From: Diphasiastrum complanatum
Lineage: Eukaryota; Streptophyta; Lycopodiopsida; Lycopodiales; Lycopodiaceae
NCBI GenBank assembly: GCA_029204225.1
Contig: CM055112.1
Coordinates: 27,673,063 to 27,737,062 of the forward strand
DNA: 64,000 nucleotides
Direction of reading: 5' to 3'
Shown here: positions 24,301 to 36,196 of the stretch, in pieces
Layout of the letters: each line of letters opens with the position of its first letter
Numbering within the stretch: the stretch's first letter is position 1
The notes under the pieces: model-generated
Seen by the model: only the letters and a program-made list of their open reading frames with translations
Told to the model about the DNA's origin: nothing
Database searches by the model: none
Position numbers and translations under genes: made by a program

Positions 24301-26840
24301 AGAAGCAGTTCGAACAACAAGCACATAGTGCTACAACCAGTCACTCAAATCAGCAACAACAAGAAGAAGATAAAGCAGCTTTCATGACCAAAGTCGGAGA
24401 ACAACAAGATATTGATTCCTGGTATCTAGATTCCGGAACAACTCAACGCATGACACACCATCGCCACTGGTTCAAAGACCAGAAGTCATTCACCCACGAG
24501 TTGTGCAACTTGGAGACAACTCATCACATTCAATCGAAGTTGAAGGAACAATCAGAGTTGAATTCAAAAAAGGTGAGGTCAAGTTGCTGTCCAACGTTCT
24601 CCACGTTTCAAATTTGACCAAGAATCTGCTCTCAGTTAGCAGAATCACCGATTCAAGTCGGAGGGTCGAATTCGATACAGAAGGCTGCACAATTCTTCAC
24701 AAATCCCAGAAAGTTTTAGTCTACGGAAGAAGAAGCGACTATCTTTACAAACTTAGCCATTGCTATACTTTTAAAAGTCAAGCTCTTCACACAGCCACTT
24801 CTGAATCAATTGATATGTTGTGGCATTTCAGACTTGGCCATCTTAACTTCAACAGTATTCAGCAAATGTCAGCTCAGAGTCTCGTACAAGATCTGCCTTC
24901 AGTCAGCAAGCCAACTTCTCCATGCAAAAGCTGTATTATCAGCAAACATAATAGAAGTCCTTTCAATTTAAACTCAATTCATACATCCAAGGGCTTGCTT
25001 GACCTTGTACATAGCGACATTTGTGGCCCGATGTAGACTGCTTCCACAAGGGGAGCTCTCTATTTCCTAACCTTCATCGACGACTTCTCTCGAAGGACTG
25101 CAACCTACTATATGAAGAACAAATCCGAAGCATTCAAGTTCTTCAAGCAGTTCAAGGCATCTGCAGAAAACTAGACCTAGAGGAAGATCAAGGCTCTACG
25201 CACAGATGGAGGGGGAGAGTACATCTCCATAGAATTCAAGGAGTTCTGCAAGGCCAACGAGATATATCAACAATATACAACCAGCTACTCATCTCAGTCC
25301 AATGGTGTAGCTAAACGGAAGAATCGGACATCATCGAAAGTGCCAAGAGCATGATGGCCCATGTCTCTCTTCCAAAGAAATTCTGGGTAGAAGCTATCAC
25401 TATAGCTGCCTATTTGCAGAATCGATCCATCACCAAAGCCTTGAATGGCAAGACACCTTATGAGGTGTGGATAGGATTAAAACCATCACTCAAACATATT
25501 CGAGTGTTTGGATGCATCGCTTTCGTTCAAATCCCTGAAGATCTAAGAAAAAAACTGGATGATAAAAGCAGGAAGATGATCTTCATCGGCTATTCTCCAA
25601 ATCACAAGACATACAAGCTTTACAATTTGGATATCGAGAAGACATTCACCAATAAAGATGTCATTTTTGTGGAAGACTAGTTCATCGACCACAAAGGAAA
25701 AGCTGCTGATAATTCCGACCCAAGGATCGAGCAACCAAACAATTTCGATCCAGGGATTCAACTGCTGAATAACGACAATGGCTCAGAACCTCAACGAGTC
25801 AATCCACATCAGAGGACCGAAGGTCAACCCAGAAGATCGAACAGGTCCAAATAGCCTCCATCCAGATTTATGGATGATCCATCCTGCTACTTTGTGTAGG
25901 AACCAACCACCGTTTCTAAGGCAATGTCTACTCCTGATGCTGACCAGTGGAAAGCAGCGATGGACATTGAATTCGATTATCTTATGGAGAATCAAGCATG
26001 GACACTCATCGAGTTGCCAAAAGACTGAAACCCAATTTCATGCAAATGGATATTCAAGGCGAAGTATGACGCTCAAGGCCAGGCGTCGCCAAAGGCTTTT
26101 CCCAGATTCCAGATCTGGATTATTCAGAAACCTTCAGCCCAGTCGTCAAACATACTTCGATCCGCCTACTCCTCTCCTTTGCAGCCGCAACAGATCTTGA
26201 AGTCCACCAGATGGATGTCCAGACCGCTTTCCTCAATGGAACCATCGAAGAGGAAATCTATATGACGCAGCTAGAGGGATACGAACTCAACGACAAGCAT
26301 CAGCACCTTGTATGCAAGATCCACAAGGTGCTCTATGGGCTGAAACAGTCACCCAGAGCCTGGTTCCAGAAGATCAACGCATTAGGAGATGTCAACACCA
26401 GAAAATCAACTTCTAGAAGTGTATTTTTATATAACCAAGGCCCAATCTCATGGAACAACCGGAAGCTGACCTCAGTTGCATTATCATCAACGAAATCCAA
26501 ATACATAGCTGCCACAAATGCAACCAAAAAAGTGATCTGTCTAAGGCAACTGCTTGCAGACATCAACCTTGCGCAATCACTTCCTACAACAATCTATTGT
26601 GACAATCAAAACACAATAGCGCTATTTCTCAATCCGAGATTTCACTCTCGAAGCAAACATATAGAAATCAGGTATCATTACCTTAGAGAAAAAGTGCATA
26701 ACAAGGAAGTAGCATTAGTTTTCTGTAGAACAAATTACATGGCAGCAGATTACTTCACAAAGACTCTATCAAAGGAGCAACATCTCAGATTTAACGATAT
26801 GTTAAATCTGAAGATCAAAGTTTTTCAAGATCCACATTAA
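24246..26840 (+). pseudogene. Copia family 3 polyprotein, degraded
   Basis: The order is Gag tail (24261-24400), protease (SWYLDSGTTQRMTHH, a D-S-G site), then a frameshift; pre-integrase (MLWHFRLGHLNFNSIQQM, CKSCIISKHNRSPF), integrase start (LDLVHSDICGPM followed by a TAG stop at 25034-25036, integrase core split over three frames, 25351-25680 with KKFWVEAITIAAYLQN), reverse transcriptase (26150-26370; MDVQTAFLNGTIEEEIYM, YGLKQSPRAWFQK), and RNase H (26380-26840; SRSVFLYNQGPISWNNRK, YCDNQNTIAL, SKHIEIRYHYLREKV). About 150 codons of RT, including the Y-V-D-D motif, are missing between KINA and LGDVNTRKSTSRS at 26380: RT is fused to RNase H. Not functional. Confidence 0.88.
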
Positions 26841-27640
26841 GGGGGAGTGTTAGATTTTTTATGCTCAGTCTTAAACAAATCGTTCAAGTAATGAACATCC
26901 TGAAAACTGAAGGCTGACAACATGTTTTCGGACCTTCACATTTTTCTTTTGAGATTTTTTGTGCCTTAAACGTTTTTAAGACACCTTTTCTTTTTTCGCC
27001 TTTTTCGTCCCTTCGCAAAAAATGCGACAGAGTGGCCAGAATGTCTTAGAAATCATTTTAAGGCACCTTTGTCTTTTTCGCCTATTTCGGCCCTTCGCGA
27101 AAAAAGCGACAAAGTGGCCAGAATGCCTTAGAAACCATTTTAAGGCACCTTCGTTCTTTTCGCTGCCTTCGCTTTAAAGGCGCCTTCGGAATTTACATAC
27201 CTTCAATCTAAGGGCACCTTTGAGATCTACATACCTTCAGTCTAAGGGCACATTCGAGATTTACATACCTTCAGTCTAAGGGCACCTTCGTATTTTTCGG
27301 GTTTTTCGCGTTTTTGCTACATTGGCAGACCGACGTCGCTAACTTATCATCAACTCTAAAACAGCTGGACAAACAAATATCCTAATGGCGGTTACCAAAC
27401 TTTGTACATATGCAAAACTGGAGTAAATGACAGTTAAGACTTATAAGATATTTGTCTTTCGACACTTGTAAATATATATATTAGCTGAATCAAGCTATGT
27501 AAGTGTTAATCAAGCTCTTTTTCAATCAGAGTTATCTGTAGCCGGCGTTATCACGCTCAACAAGCTGAAGTTATTACTTCAAGCCATTGTACTCACTGTT
27601 GATATTAATCAGAGTGCAATTTTTGTCTCATTATTGTTCA
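26838..27640 (+). repeat. Polypurine tract and 3' LTR region, Copia family 3
   Basis: AAGGGGGAG (26840-26848) directly after the RNase H stop is the polypurine tract, and TGTTAGATTTTTTATGC from 26849 is the LTR start. The LTR has repeated blocks of the type TTTTAAGGCACCTTCG and CGAAAAATGCGAC (26970-27310), resembling the text at 56090-56300. The right end is not sharply defined; I place it near 27640 and no matching 5' LTR was found before 24087. Confidence 0.65.
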
Positions 27641-28165
27641 TTTGCGCAATCTGTATGAATCATATTACTTGAATATTTCTGTTGCTAACTGTTGCGTTTC
27701 TATTCCTACACGCCTACGCTTAAAGCCTCGAGCTTCCGCAACCGGTCATACCCACGTTTTACGACAAGTACAAGATCACCTCTTTCGTTGGCAGTTTCTC
27801 ATCCCTTTGGTAGTTGACACCATTTTGTTGGGCAACTCACTGATCCAATAACGCTTCGCTTACATTTTAGCATTTGTTCAGGCTTACCATTTTTTGGCAA
27901 ATATGGATGACGCGAAATCGGCAGGTTTTTGATGGCTCTTCCTCCTCGCTCTCGAGGGCCTGCTTGTGGCTGGTTATGTATATTTGCACTGTTGTTTAGT
28001 TGTATCAGCCTCCCTACGTGGTGTGCAAATAGTCCTATTTACTTTTTGTTGTATAGTGCACCCTTTTGGGTTTGATACTACTTCGGCCTTGGGTTGTCGT
28101 TTACCTTTTTGTATTTGTACATTTGTAAAAATTTAATAGTATATTAAAGCTTTGCAAATAATAAT
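27641..28165 (+). other. Possible 3' tail of a non-LTR retrotransposon
   Basis: GT- and TT-rich, non-coding text with phrases such as TTTACTTTTTGTTGTATAG and ending in AATAATAATAATAAC at about 28156-28170. A simple AAT/TAA tail is typical of some LINE families. No reverse transcriptase or endonuclease coding region precedes it, so this is only a suggestion. Confidence 0.25.
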
Positions 28166-28990
28166 AATAACAACTGCCACGTATCTTAAATAGGAACAAA
28201 ATAGTTCATCACAAGATATGATAACACAATGATTATTGTAGTACAAAATCAAGAACATATCACACAAAGAGATCAATAATCATATGATTAGAAAAAGAGA
28301 TATTCTTGCCCTTGTCATCTATTCATTAAATAAAACCAAAAAGGTACGTATCAAAAAAGTCACTATACTAATGCCAAGAAACCATTCGAGTGAGAAGCTC
28401 TCTAGTTGTTGTCACCTTTTTCGTTTGACATGAATTGGATAGCGCAACAACTAACGGTCGTTAGCCTATGTCCTCAAACCCTCTCTCGCTATTCACTTCA
28501 ATAACACAATATTCATTTATACTTTTAATTCCTATTAAACACCCTTTTGTCATAATGTCAGCTGCCATCCTAGTAGTGGGGGAAAAATTTAACTGTCAAT
28601 AACTTATCTTGGACTAGATCTTAAACAAAATGATATGGATACTAATGTGTTTGCTCCTCTTACGAAATCCAAAATTCTTACTTAGGAATAGACATCCTTG
28701 ATTATTAGTGACCAAAACGATGCTTTGTTCAACGGAAAGGTCCTTCATTAGATTGTTGATCTACAATTACACTTTACTAACGTGGCATAAACCCATATAT
28801 TCTACTTTTGTAGATTAGAGAGCCACAAAGTGTTGTTTGCAACAACTCCAGCTGATGGGAGATCATGCCAACAAGAAAATGTATCCGCATGTGGATTCCT
28901 TGTTGTCTAAGTCGCCTCCCCAGTCTAAATTAGATTATCCAATTATGTCTTGATTATTTTCTTTGAACAGAATTCCATATTTTGAGGTTC
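28166..28990 (-). mobile_element. 3' part of Copia family 5 (RNase H remains)
   Basis: The text at 28300-28500 (AATAAAACC...AAGGTACGTATC, GCCAAGAA, ATGAATTGGATAGCG) matches 55090-55280, showing two copies of one family, both on the minus strand. From 28560 to 28990 the minus strand carries traces of RNase H. No intact frame longer than about 60 codons remains. Confidence 0.5.
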
Positions 28991-30480
28991 CTCTGAGTAT
29001 CGAAGGGCTCTGTTAGCCACAACCAAGTGCTCTTGGCCAAGATCTCATCAAGAACTGGCTTTAAAGTTTAGTCACAGCTACAACAATGTTTAAGCTAGTG
29101 CATATATCCTTTGTCAACTTGACATCAATATCCAATGTTGTTGATATATTGCAACAATTATTCATTTCAAAACTCTCAAGTATGTATTCTACATAATCTC
29201 TTGAGTGATCCAGGTCAAAGCGTTTAGATCTATCCATGTGAATTTGAATTCCTAAGCAATAATGGATAGCTCCCAAATTCTTCATCTCAAATTTCTAGCT
29301 AAGTTTTTCTCAAACTTCTTCAGTGAAGCTTTGTTATTACAAACAAGAATTAAATCATCAATATAAACTTCTACGAGCAAAATTGACTTTCTTATTTGCA
29401 CATACAAACTGGGATCTGAATAACACCTGTTAAATCCATTTTCAAGAAAAAACTTGTCACGTTTCTGGTACCACATCCTAGATGACTGCTTCAATCCATA
29501 GAAAGCCAAACTCGTTACCCACAAACCTGGTGGCTGTTTCATATACGCCATGTAGAAACATTGTTTTGACATCCATTTGCTCATCATCCATGTCCTATAT
29601 AGTCACCCATGCTAATATCAATCGAAAGGAGGCCATTTTCATCACAAGTGCAAATGTCTCGATATGATCTATTCCCTAAATTTAATTGCTTTCTTTTAGT
29701 ACTAACCTGGTATTATAACTTTCAATTGATCTGTCTTCTTGGTATTTGATCTTAAATACCCATTTACACCCAACTGCCTTCCTCCCATTTGGTATATCAA
29801 CTAACTCCCATCCATCATTCTTTTCAGTCTATGGATTCTGATTATTCTTTCATTGCTTCGTTCCATAACTCTCTGTCCGCTCCTTTTTTGATTTCATTGG
29901 TGTTCTTAGGTTCTCTAGTTCTTCCTTGTGTGGTGGTTAGAAAATTCATTTCCTCATAGTGCTCTAGAACATTTCTCAGTCTCTCTCATCTCCTAGGATA
30001 TTTTATCATCCCTTCATCATCTAAGAGGATTTCCATGTCAACTTCTTGAATTGTGGGCTCTTGATTTTCCTCTACCTCTAAGTCATACTCTGTGTCATTT
30101 GCTCGGGACTATAGCTCATTGTGAATTCTTGATGAATTTCTTTCTCACGGTAGATAGCTTTAAATCTTCCACCTTTGTATTCTCCTCCATTATCTGACCT
30201 TATTTGTTTGGTCTTTTCTCTAGTTTGATTCTTAGCCAATTCTTAGTAACTTTATCTTTGGTTTTCAAAGGCTAAAGGAAAATCTTCTTGCTATAATCAT
30301 CTATGAATGTGGCAAAGTATCTGGAATGTGCTAGTGATTCATTCTCCATGGGGCCGGAAATGTCAGAGTGAATTAATTCCAACAACTTGGTGGTCTGCGC
30401 ATCCACTCTCCTCTTGAATGGCTCATGTTACATACCTATGCAACTAGCAGTACTTCAGACCCCTATTGGTCCATTTAGTG
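28991..30480 (-). pseudogene. Copia family 5 integrase-RT fragments
   Basis: On the minus strand, from 29587 down, the frame contains the RT motifs FYGLKQSSRMWYQK and VYIDDLILV (Y-I-D-D), then 29285-29061 has LGAIHYCLGIQIHMDRS and ESFEMNNC. From about 30480 to 30150 traces of integrase (S-R-Y-F-A-T-F-I-D-D, K-Q-I-R-S-D-N-G-G-E type text in split frames) and the linker can be read. Many stops and frameshifts show an old copy. Confidence 0.75.
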
Positions 30481-31150
30481 TTGGGGGCTAAATGGCAAAT
30501 TACCATTGGATAAGGGGTACCCTTAGAATTAAAGGTAGGTGTTTTAGATTAAGGTACTAGTGTCTTTGGTTAAGGACAAGTAGATGTCTATGCCTTGGAT
30601 GGAGGTATGGAACCTAGAGAGGTGTTGCATAAAACAAGTCTTGAAGTTCTGTTTCTTGTCATTTTGAAGTTCTGATTTTCAGATCTATAAATCGAAAAAT
30701 CAGATCTGAAAATTGAAGTTTTCATAGGGTTTCATTAGTTTTCCATTTCTAGACACTAGTTTTATGGATTTGGAGATCTAGAATAGTGAGAAATGTGAAC
30801 ATTTTGGTTTCTTTTGAAATGACAAATGGAAATGGAATTGGAACAAGAACTTTATATAAACATTAGCTTGGATTAGTTAATTGAAGTTTACATAAAGATT
30901 TGGTTTTCATTTTTGCTTTGGATTAAGACAAGTGTAACTTGTTGTTATTTTTCTCTTAAGCTTGGATTGAGCTTGCAAATAGTAGGCTTGGATTGAGCTT
31001 ACAAACAATAAGATTGAATGCGTAGAATTAAATGTTTTTTATTTGCATTGGATATAAGAATTGAAGTTTCTATCATTCTAATTTGAGCACTTGTTGTTGT
31101 ATTTGCATAATAGGAAAACACACAAGCAACTCCAATGGATTAAACCAATG
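30479..31150 (+). repeat. Gypsy copy B 5' LTR/leader
   Basis: The region contains the same leader as copy A (compare 30660-31090 with 2040-2500). A plausible LTR start is TGTTGGGGGCTAAATGG at 30479, directly following the Copia family 5 integrase relic. The primer-binding site could not be pinpointed. Confidence 0.5.
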
Positions 31151-31185
31151 CAAACCCAACATTTGATCTATCAAACCCATCCAAT

Positions 31186-32504
31186 GTGGCACAAGCTCTT
31201 GAACTTTTATACCAACAAATTCAAACCACTCAACTTCTTGAAACTAATAAAAAAAACCAAGACTTAGAGTCTAGGTTAGCCAATCAAAAGAAGCATGTAG
31301 TTCCACCTTCCGTAAAAGTGTTTAAGGGGGAGAATAAAGATGGAAATTTACAAGTGGTAAGTTGTTGGCTAAATGTTTGGAACAAATACTTTGCCATGAA
31401 CCAATTCCCTGAATCTGAAAAGTTATCCACTGTCACCATGTTCCTTGAAGGAAGAGCCTTAGTTTGGTGGGATGACTTAGTTGCAAAGGGCAATCAATCT
31501 TGTACATGGGACGATTTTTGCAAGCTTTTTAGAGATTATTTTCTACCACTTTTAGATGACTATGAACACTTCCAAAAGTTGAGTCATCTAACCATGAATA
31601 AAGGTTTGGAATAATTTATTCAAGATTTTCATGAGTACTTGAATCCACTTTATAGTGACATGTTGCCTAAGGTACAAATGTTAATGTTCATTGATGAGTT
31701 ACCAAAAGATTATCAAGTGGATGTTCATATGAACCATCCAAAAATCCTAGAAGATGCTATTAGGGCTGCGAAATACTTTGATGACACACCTAAGCCACCT
31801 AGGGGTCAACAGCCTAATGAGCAAAAAAAAAGTTTTCAATTTAAGAGCAAGGGTAGGAAAGCAGTTAGTGAAACACATCCCAATTCCAACAATTCTAAGA
31901 AAACCAAGAAAAACTTTAAAAACCATCAAGGTAACATTGATAAAGCTGAAGCTCGTAAGAAAAACGTGTGCTTCAAGTGCAATGGTGAGGGTCACCTTGT
32001 ACGTGATTGCGTCAAAAACAAACTTCAACCTCAGGTAATCTATCTCGAAGTAATGAGATGGATGTTTGTTTCCTTAGTTCTTTAGTTTTTGGATCTAATA
32101 ACCTTATTTGCATTAAAGGTAAAGTTAATGATTAAGTTGTTAATGTTTTTTTTTGACACGAGATCCACTCATAACTTTATTAATGTAAATTTGGTGCAGA
32201 CGCTAAACCTTCCTACCAAAAAAAGAAATATCGTGTGACAATGACATCGAGAAGTGATTCCAATTTGATAGACTTTGTTGTTCCTGATGTAGAATTGCAC
32301 ATTCAAGATTATTTTGAAAAATTAGAATTCCATGCTGTTGCATTAGCTAATGTAGATATTGTTCTTGGGCAACAATGGCATTTTGATAAGAACAAGTCAT
32401 TGAGAATTGATTTTGTTGAAAAATCTTTATCTTTTATGCACGAGAATTCTTTAATTAAGATCAAGGCTAGTTTAAGTGTTGACACTAAAAACCCTAAACC
32501 CTAA
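31186..32504 (+). pseudogene. Gypsy copy B gag and protease
   Basis: The first frame (about 31186-31614) has a coiled-coil-like start (QALELLYQQIQ, NKKNQDLESRLANQ) and the Retrotrans_gag core (NVWNKYFAMNQF, FLEGRALVWWDDLVAKG). A TAA stop at 31612 interrupts it before FIQDFHEYL. The second frame to 32085 includes FIDELPKDYQVDVH, a basic linker, and the zinc knuckle CFKCNGEGHLVRDC (all four ligands intact). The aspartic protease follows after frameshifts (traces near 32150; 32235-32504 with IVLGQQWHFDKNKSL). A run of three telomere-type repeats ends this frame at 32492-32512. Confidence 0.85.
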
Positions 32505-32512
32505 ACCCTAAA
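32492..32512. repeat. Short interstitial telomere-type repeat (CCCTAAA)3
   Basis: Three perfect copies of CCCTAAA, the complement of the plant telomere unit TTTAGGG, lie inside the Gypsy pol region and end its reading frame. They are absent from the surrounding Gypsy text. Chance expansion of an AAACCCTA word or telomerase-mediated repair of a break are both possible. Confidence 0.8.
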
Positions 32513-32749
32513 CATGAACTTAATTCTATTATGAAGAATTCTGATTTTAAAGTTTATTTATATTTTCATAATGATATCATTTGCTGCAATGATAAAGAAC
32601 TTAACATAAATGTCATGAATATACCCAGTGAGAACACTACATAATTTGAAGCTTAGAATGAACTTAGGTAGGAATTTAATGATGTTTTTTTAGACCTTCT
32701 TGTAGGTCTACCACTAGAAAGGAAAGTTGATCATAAAATTGACTTAGTA

Positions 32750-33475
32750 CCTGGAGCAATTCCAATCACACAGCGTCCTTATAGGATGAGTGCATCGGAA
32801 TAGGCTGAGGTAAGTAGGCATTTACATGATTACCTGAAAAAAGGGGTGGGTACAACCTAGTAAGTATCCTTGGGCATCACCAGCGGTTCTGGTTGCCAAG
32901 AAGGATGAGACTATAAGGTTTTGCGTCGACTATAAGAAATTGAACAAGGTAACCGTTAAGAATAGATATCCACTGCCGCGGATGGATGATCTAATAGACT
33001 ATCTTGTTGGTGCTGGGTACTTTACTAAGATAGATCTAAGATTGGGCTACCATCAGATACGCATTAAAGTAGAAGATATACCAAAAACCGGGTTTCGAAC
33101 TCGCTTTGTTCACTCCAAATTTTTGGTGTTGCCTTTTGGTTTGACCAATGCACCGACAACTTTCCAACGATTTGTTCAGGCCATATTTGGGAAGATTCGT
33201 AGTGGTATTCTTAGATGGTATCCTAGTATTCAGTAAGACTTTGGCGGAACATAAAGAGCATCTTAGGATTGTCTTGGACATTCTAAGAAGGGAAAAGCTC
33301 TTTGCCAAGGAGTCTAAGTGTGACTTTTTTGCTAGAGAATTGTCCTACTTGGGACATTATAAAATTTTCGAACAGGGTGTGCAGATTGAGGCCGATCATA
33401 TCCAGAGGGTTATTGATTGGCCTATTCTCACCACAGTTTGGGAAATCAAGTCAAGCTTTGAAATGCTATAAGAAG
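32750..33475 (+). pseudogene. Gypsy copy B reverse transcriptase, broken
   Basis: The block opens with ITQRPYRMSASE (stop at TAG), [38 protein letters not shown] and [15 protein letters not shown], all strongly Ty3/Gypsy. [15 protein letters not shown] follows. A frameshift near 33215 separates these from [15 protein letters not shown], where the second catalytic aspartate of F-L-D-D is glycine, and from CDFFARELSYLGH. The domain ends at about 33475, where an insertion separates it from RNase H. Confidence 0.87.
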
Positions 33476-34317
33476 CTAAGCCGAAGGGCTAAGAGCCCAC
33501 TGGTGGTGTGGATGAAGGATATGAATAATTGTCATTAGAGGAATTCTGAATCCAAAAAAGACCCATTAAGGAATGCCACTTAGATTGACAAAGTTTATTA
33601 ATGTAAATTACCAAAATAAATTCATTTTTTGTTCAAATTCTTTTTCATTTCTGTCCGCACTAGTTTCGAAGCTTAACCATTCTATGTACACTACCGTTTG
33701 TAGTTCATTTAAAATAGCATAAATTTTTAACCGTAGCTTCGATTGAGACGAAAATTATACCGTTGAAAAGCGCTCAATGAGAGCTTTCCAATGGTACCCT
33801 AGATCACCTACTTCCAAACTACCATTCAAAAGTTATGGCCGGTCAAACTTTCAGACCAAAAAGAAAAGGTCCACATATCTTTCTTGTGCGCGGATAGAGT
33901 ACCCTCTCACTGAGAGAGAGATATGTGGACTTTTTTTTTTTTTGAGTCTGAAACTTTGATTGGCCATAACTTTTGAACGGTAGTTTGGAAGTAGGTCATC
34001 TAGAGTACCGTTGGAAAGCTCTCGTTAAGCGCTTTTCAACGGTATAATTTTTGTCTTAATAGGAGCTACGGTTAAAAAGTTATGCTATTTTAAATGATAT
34101 TGCATATTATACTATGAATAACATGTCATGCTTGTGGGCTGCCCTCGGCGCCGAATTATAGCATTATTAAGAAAACTTTTTTTTTTCAATTCTAATGAAC
34201 TACGTTACGTAGATTTCAAATTTGAGTGTTTTGATTGGTCCATGTATAAGCAAAATTTGAGAAAAAATATAAAAAATATCTTTACAAAGGGTCTTTTTTG
34301 GATTTATAACTCATCTA
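33476..34317. mobile_element. Insertion with long inverted repeat (foldback/MITE-like)
   Basis: Between the RT and RNase H of Gypsy copy B lies about 840 bp of foreign text. Its centre is an imperfect palindrome: left arm about 33706-33890 and right arm about 33911-34096, pairing CATTTAAAATAGCAT with ATGCTATTTTAAATG at the outside and GGTCCACATATCTTTC with GAGATATGTGGAC at the inside. The arms are about 90 percent complementary by eye, separated by about 20 bases. No open frame codes a recognised protein. Such a foldback could be a miniature inverted-repeat element; transcription would give a long hairpin RNA. Confidence 0.75.
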
Positions 34318-34835
34318 ATGTTTGAGTTGCTTAAGAAAAGTGTCACTTCGGCACCAATACTAATCATTGACGATCCTAATAAGGCTTTTGTGGTTAGGAC
34401 CGAAACTAGTGATTATGCTATTGGAGCCATTTTGATGCAGGATGGACATCTTGTGGCTTATGAAAGCAAAAAACTCAATCCTGCTCAGTCTAGTATTGTA
34501 CCTATGAGAGGAATTGTTTGCAATTGTTCATTCCTTGAAAATTTGACGACATTATTTGTATGGAGCTAGATTTGAAGTTTTGACAAATCATCAGAATCTT
34601 CGATATTTCTGTGATGTTGTAGATTTAAAGGGGAGACAAGCTAGATGGGCTGAGCTGATGCAAATCTTTGACTTTTCTATACATTATTGGAAAGGAAGTC
34701 AAAATACTCTAGCAGATGCATTGAGTCGGTTACCAGTTATTAATCAATTGTGCTTTATCGTTACAGAACCGGGGTTGTTTCAGTCTCTTCAAGAACTATA
34801 TGAGTCTGATCTCTTTTTTGAAAAGTATTGACAAC
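34318..34835 (+). pseudogene. Gypsy copy B RNase H
   Basis: The frame starts at FELLKKSVTSAPILIIDDPN and continues AIGAILMQDGHLVAYESKKLNPAQ, the RT/RNase H signature of Ty3/Gypsy, then shifts at about 34556 to GARFEVLTNHQNLRYFCDVV, ARWAELMQIFDFSIHYWKGS and ADALSRLP. One frameshift is visible; the rest is well preserved. Confidence 0.87.
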
Positions 34836-34849
34836 AAGTACTTTCGGGG

Positions 34850-35745
34850 GTCGATTTAGGTTTGCAAGATTCCTCAAGTCAGTGAAAGATTGAAACGGAT
34901 TTTCTAATTCGAAACAAGATTTTGTTTCGTAAAGAAAAAATGTGTGTACCGGAGAATGACACTGTAAGAGCCCAAATCTTGCATGAGTGTCATGATAGTC
35001 CATGCACAGGACATCCGGGTATACAAAAAACACTTGATTTAGTTCGAAGGCAATTTTGGTGGCCTAAGATGAAAAGTCAGGTAGAGGCCTATGTACTTAA
35101 ATGTCCTAAGTGCTAGTTAAATAAAGCAGAGAGGCTAAAAGCTAGTGACCTATTACATCATTTAGATATTCTTACCAGAAAGTAAGAAAGTATATCTATG
35201 GATTTTGTGGTCGGGCTTCCACGTACAAGGAAGGGCCACGATTCGGTTTGGGTCATTGTTGATAGACTTACGAAATCTGCTCAATTTATTCCAACGAAAA
35301 CTACTGTTAAAGCTTCAGAACTAACTCAACTGTTTGTCAACTATACGGGCTGCCTTGCGATATTGTCAGTGACCGTGACCCAAAATTCACTGGGAATTTT
35401 TGGCAAGCAGTATTTAAAAAGTTGGAAACAACTTTAAGTATGAGTTCTACAGATCATCCAGAATCAGACGATCAAACGGAAAGGACCAATCAGATGATGG
35501 AGGATATGCTTTGAGCATATGTGGGCCATCGGCATTCTGATTGGAAACAATATCTTCCACTGGTGAAATTTGCATATAACAATGCAAAACATTCAGCGAC
35601 CAGATTCAGCTCTTTCATGCTTATGTATGGTTTTCAACCTCGATCACCAATTAGTGTTGGCATGAAAATATTAGAGGAGTTTTCAATATCAAAAAGACCC
35701 TTTAAGGAATGCCACGTAGGATATAGAAAAATATCAAAATAAAAA
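34850..35745 (+). pseudogene. Gypsy copy B integrase
   Basis: The HHCC zinc-binding region is at 34922-35116 (LHECHDSPCTGHPGIQKTLDLVRR, abbreviated as HECHDSPCTGHPG, and VLKCPKC). A TAG stop follows. The catalytic core begins with [23 protein letters not shown], the first catalytic Asp in the MDFV block, then a frameshift near 35350 precedes [16 protein letters not shown] text. The C-terminal part (WKQYLPLVKFAYNNAKHSAT, FMLMYGFQPRSP) ends near 35740. No 3' LTR was recognised; the element may be cut by the next region. Confidence 0.85.
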
Positions 35746-36196
35746 AAACAATATTGTTTATTTGCTTGCCCACACCACTCCCAAGCCTCCCCAACTCCCA
35801 ATGATCTAACCACAGTGTCTATAGTCACAGTTAAGAACTGTTAACAGTTCGCAATATAACTTGACTAAATTCAAAAATATTCCCTCCATTGGTTACGAAA
35901 AGGGCAATATTTTCACTGGATCTAGAATATGACCGCCATCCCCAAATTCAATTTTGAAAAAATTGCAAAATGTTTACATATGTATTACTTCCACGAGAAT
36001 GAAAATATGAGCGCCAACTACCTATTGGAATGAAAAAATGAGCGACATTTTCAAATTTGAATCAAGCATACAAGCATGGAGATTGGATTGATCGTACATA
36101 GTATATAATATAATCAAAGATGAATATTTTGTTTTGCTTCATAGAATCTGGTCATAGTACTTTGATGCAACTGATTACTCTATTATTTTTTTGATG
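35746..36196. other. Left flank of the transposase/CENH3-like cluster
   Basis: This AT-rich non-coding text contains two similar words, GAATGAAAATATGAGCGCC (35998) and GAATGAAAAAATGAGCGAC (36031), spaced 33 bases apart. They may be subterminal repeats of the element. I did not find a matching inverted copy near 42846-42990, so no terminal inverted repeat can be called. Confidence 0.3.
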
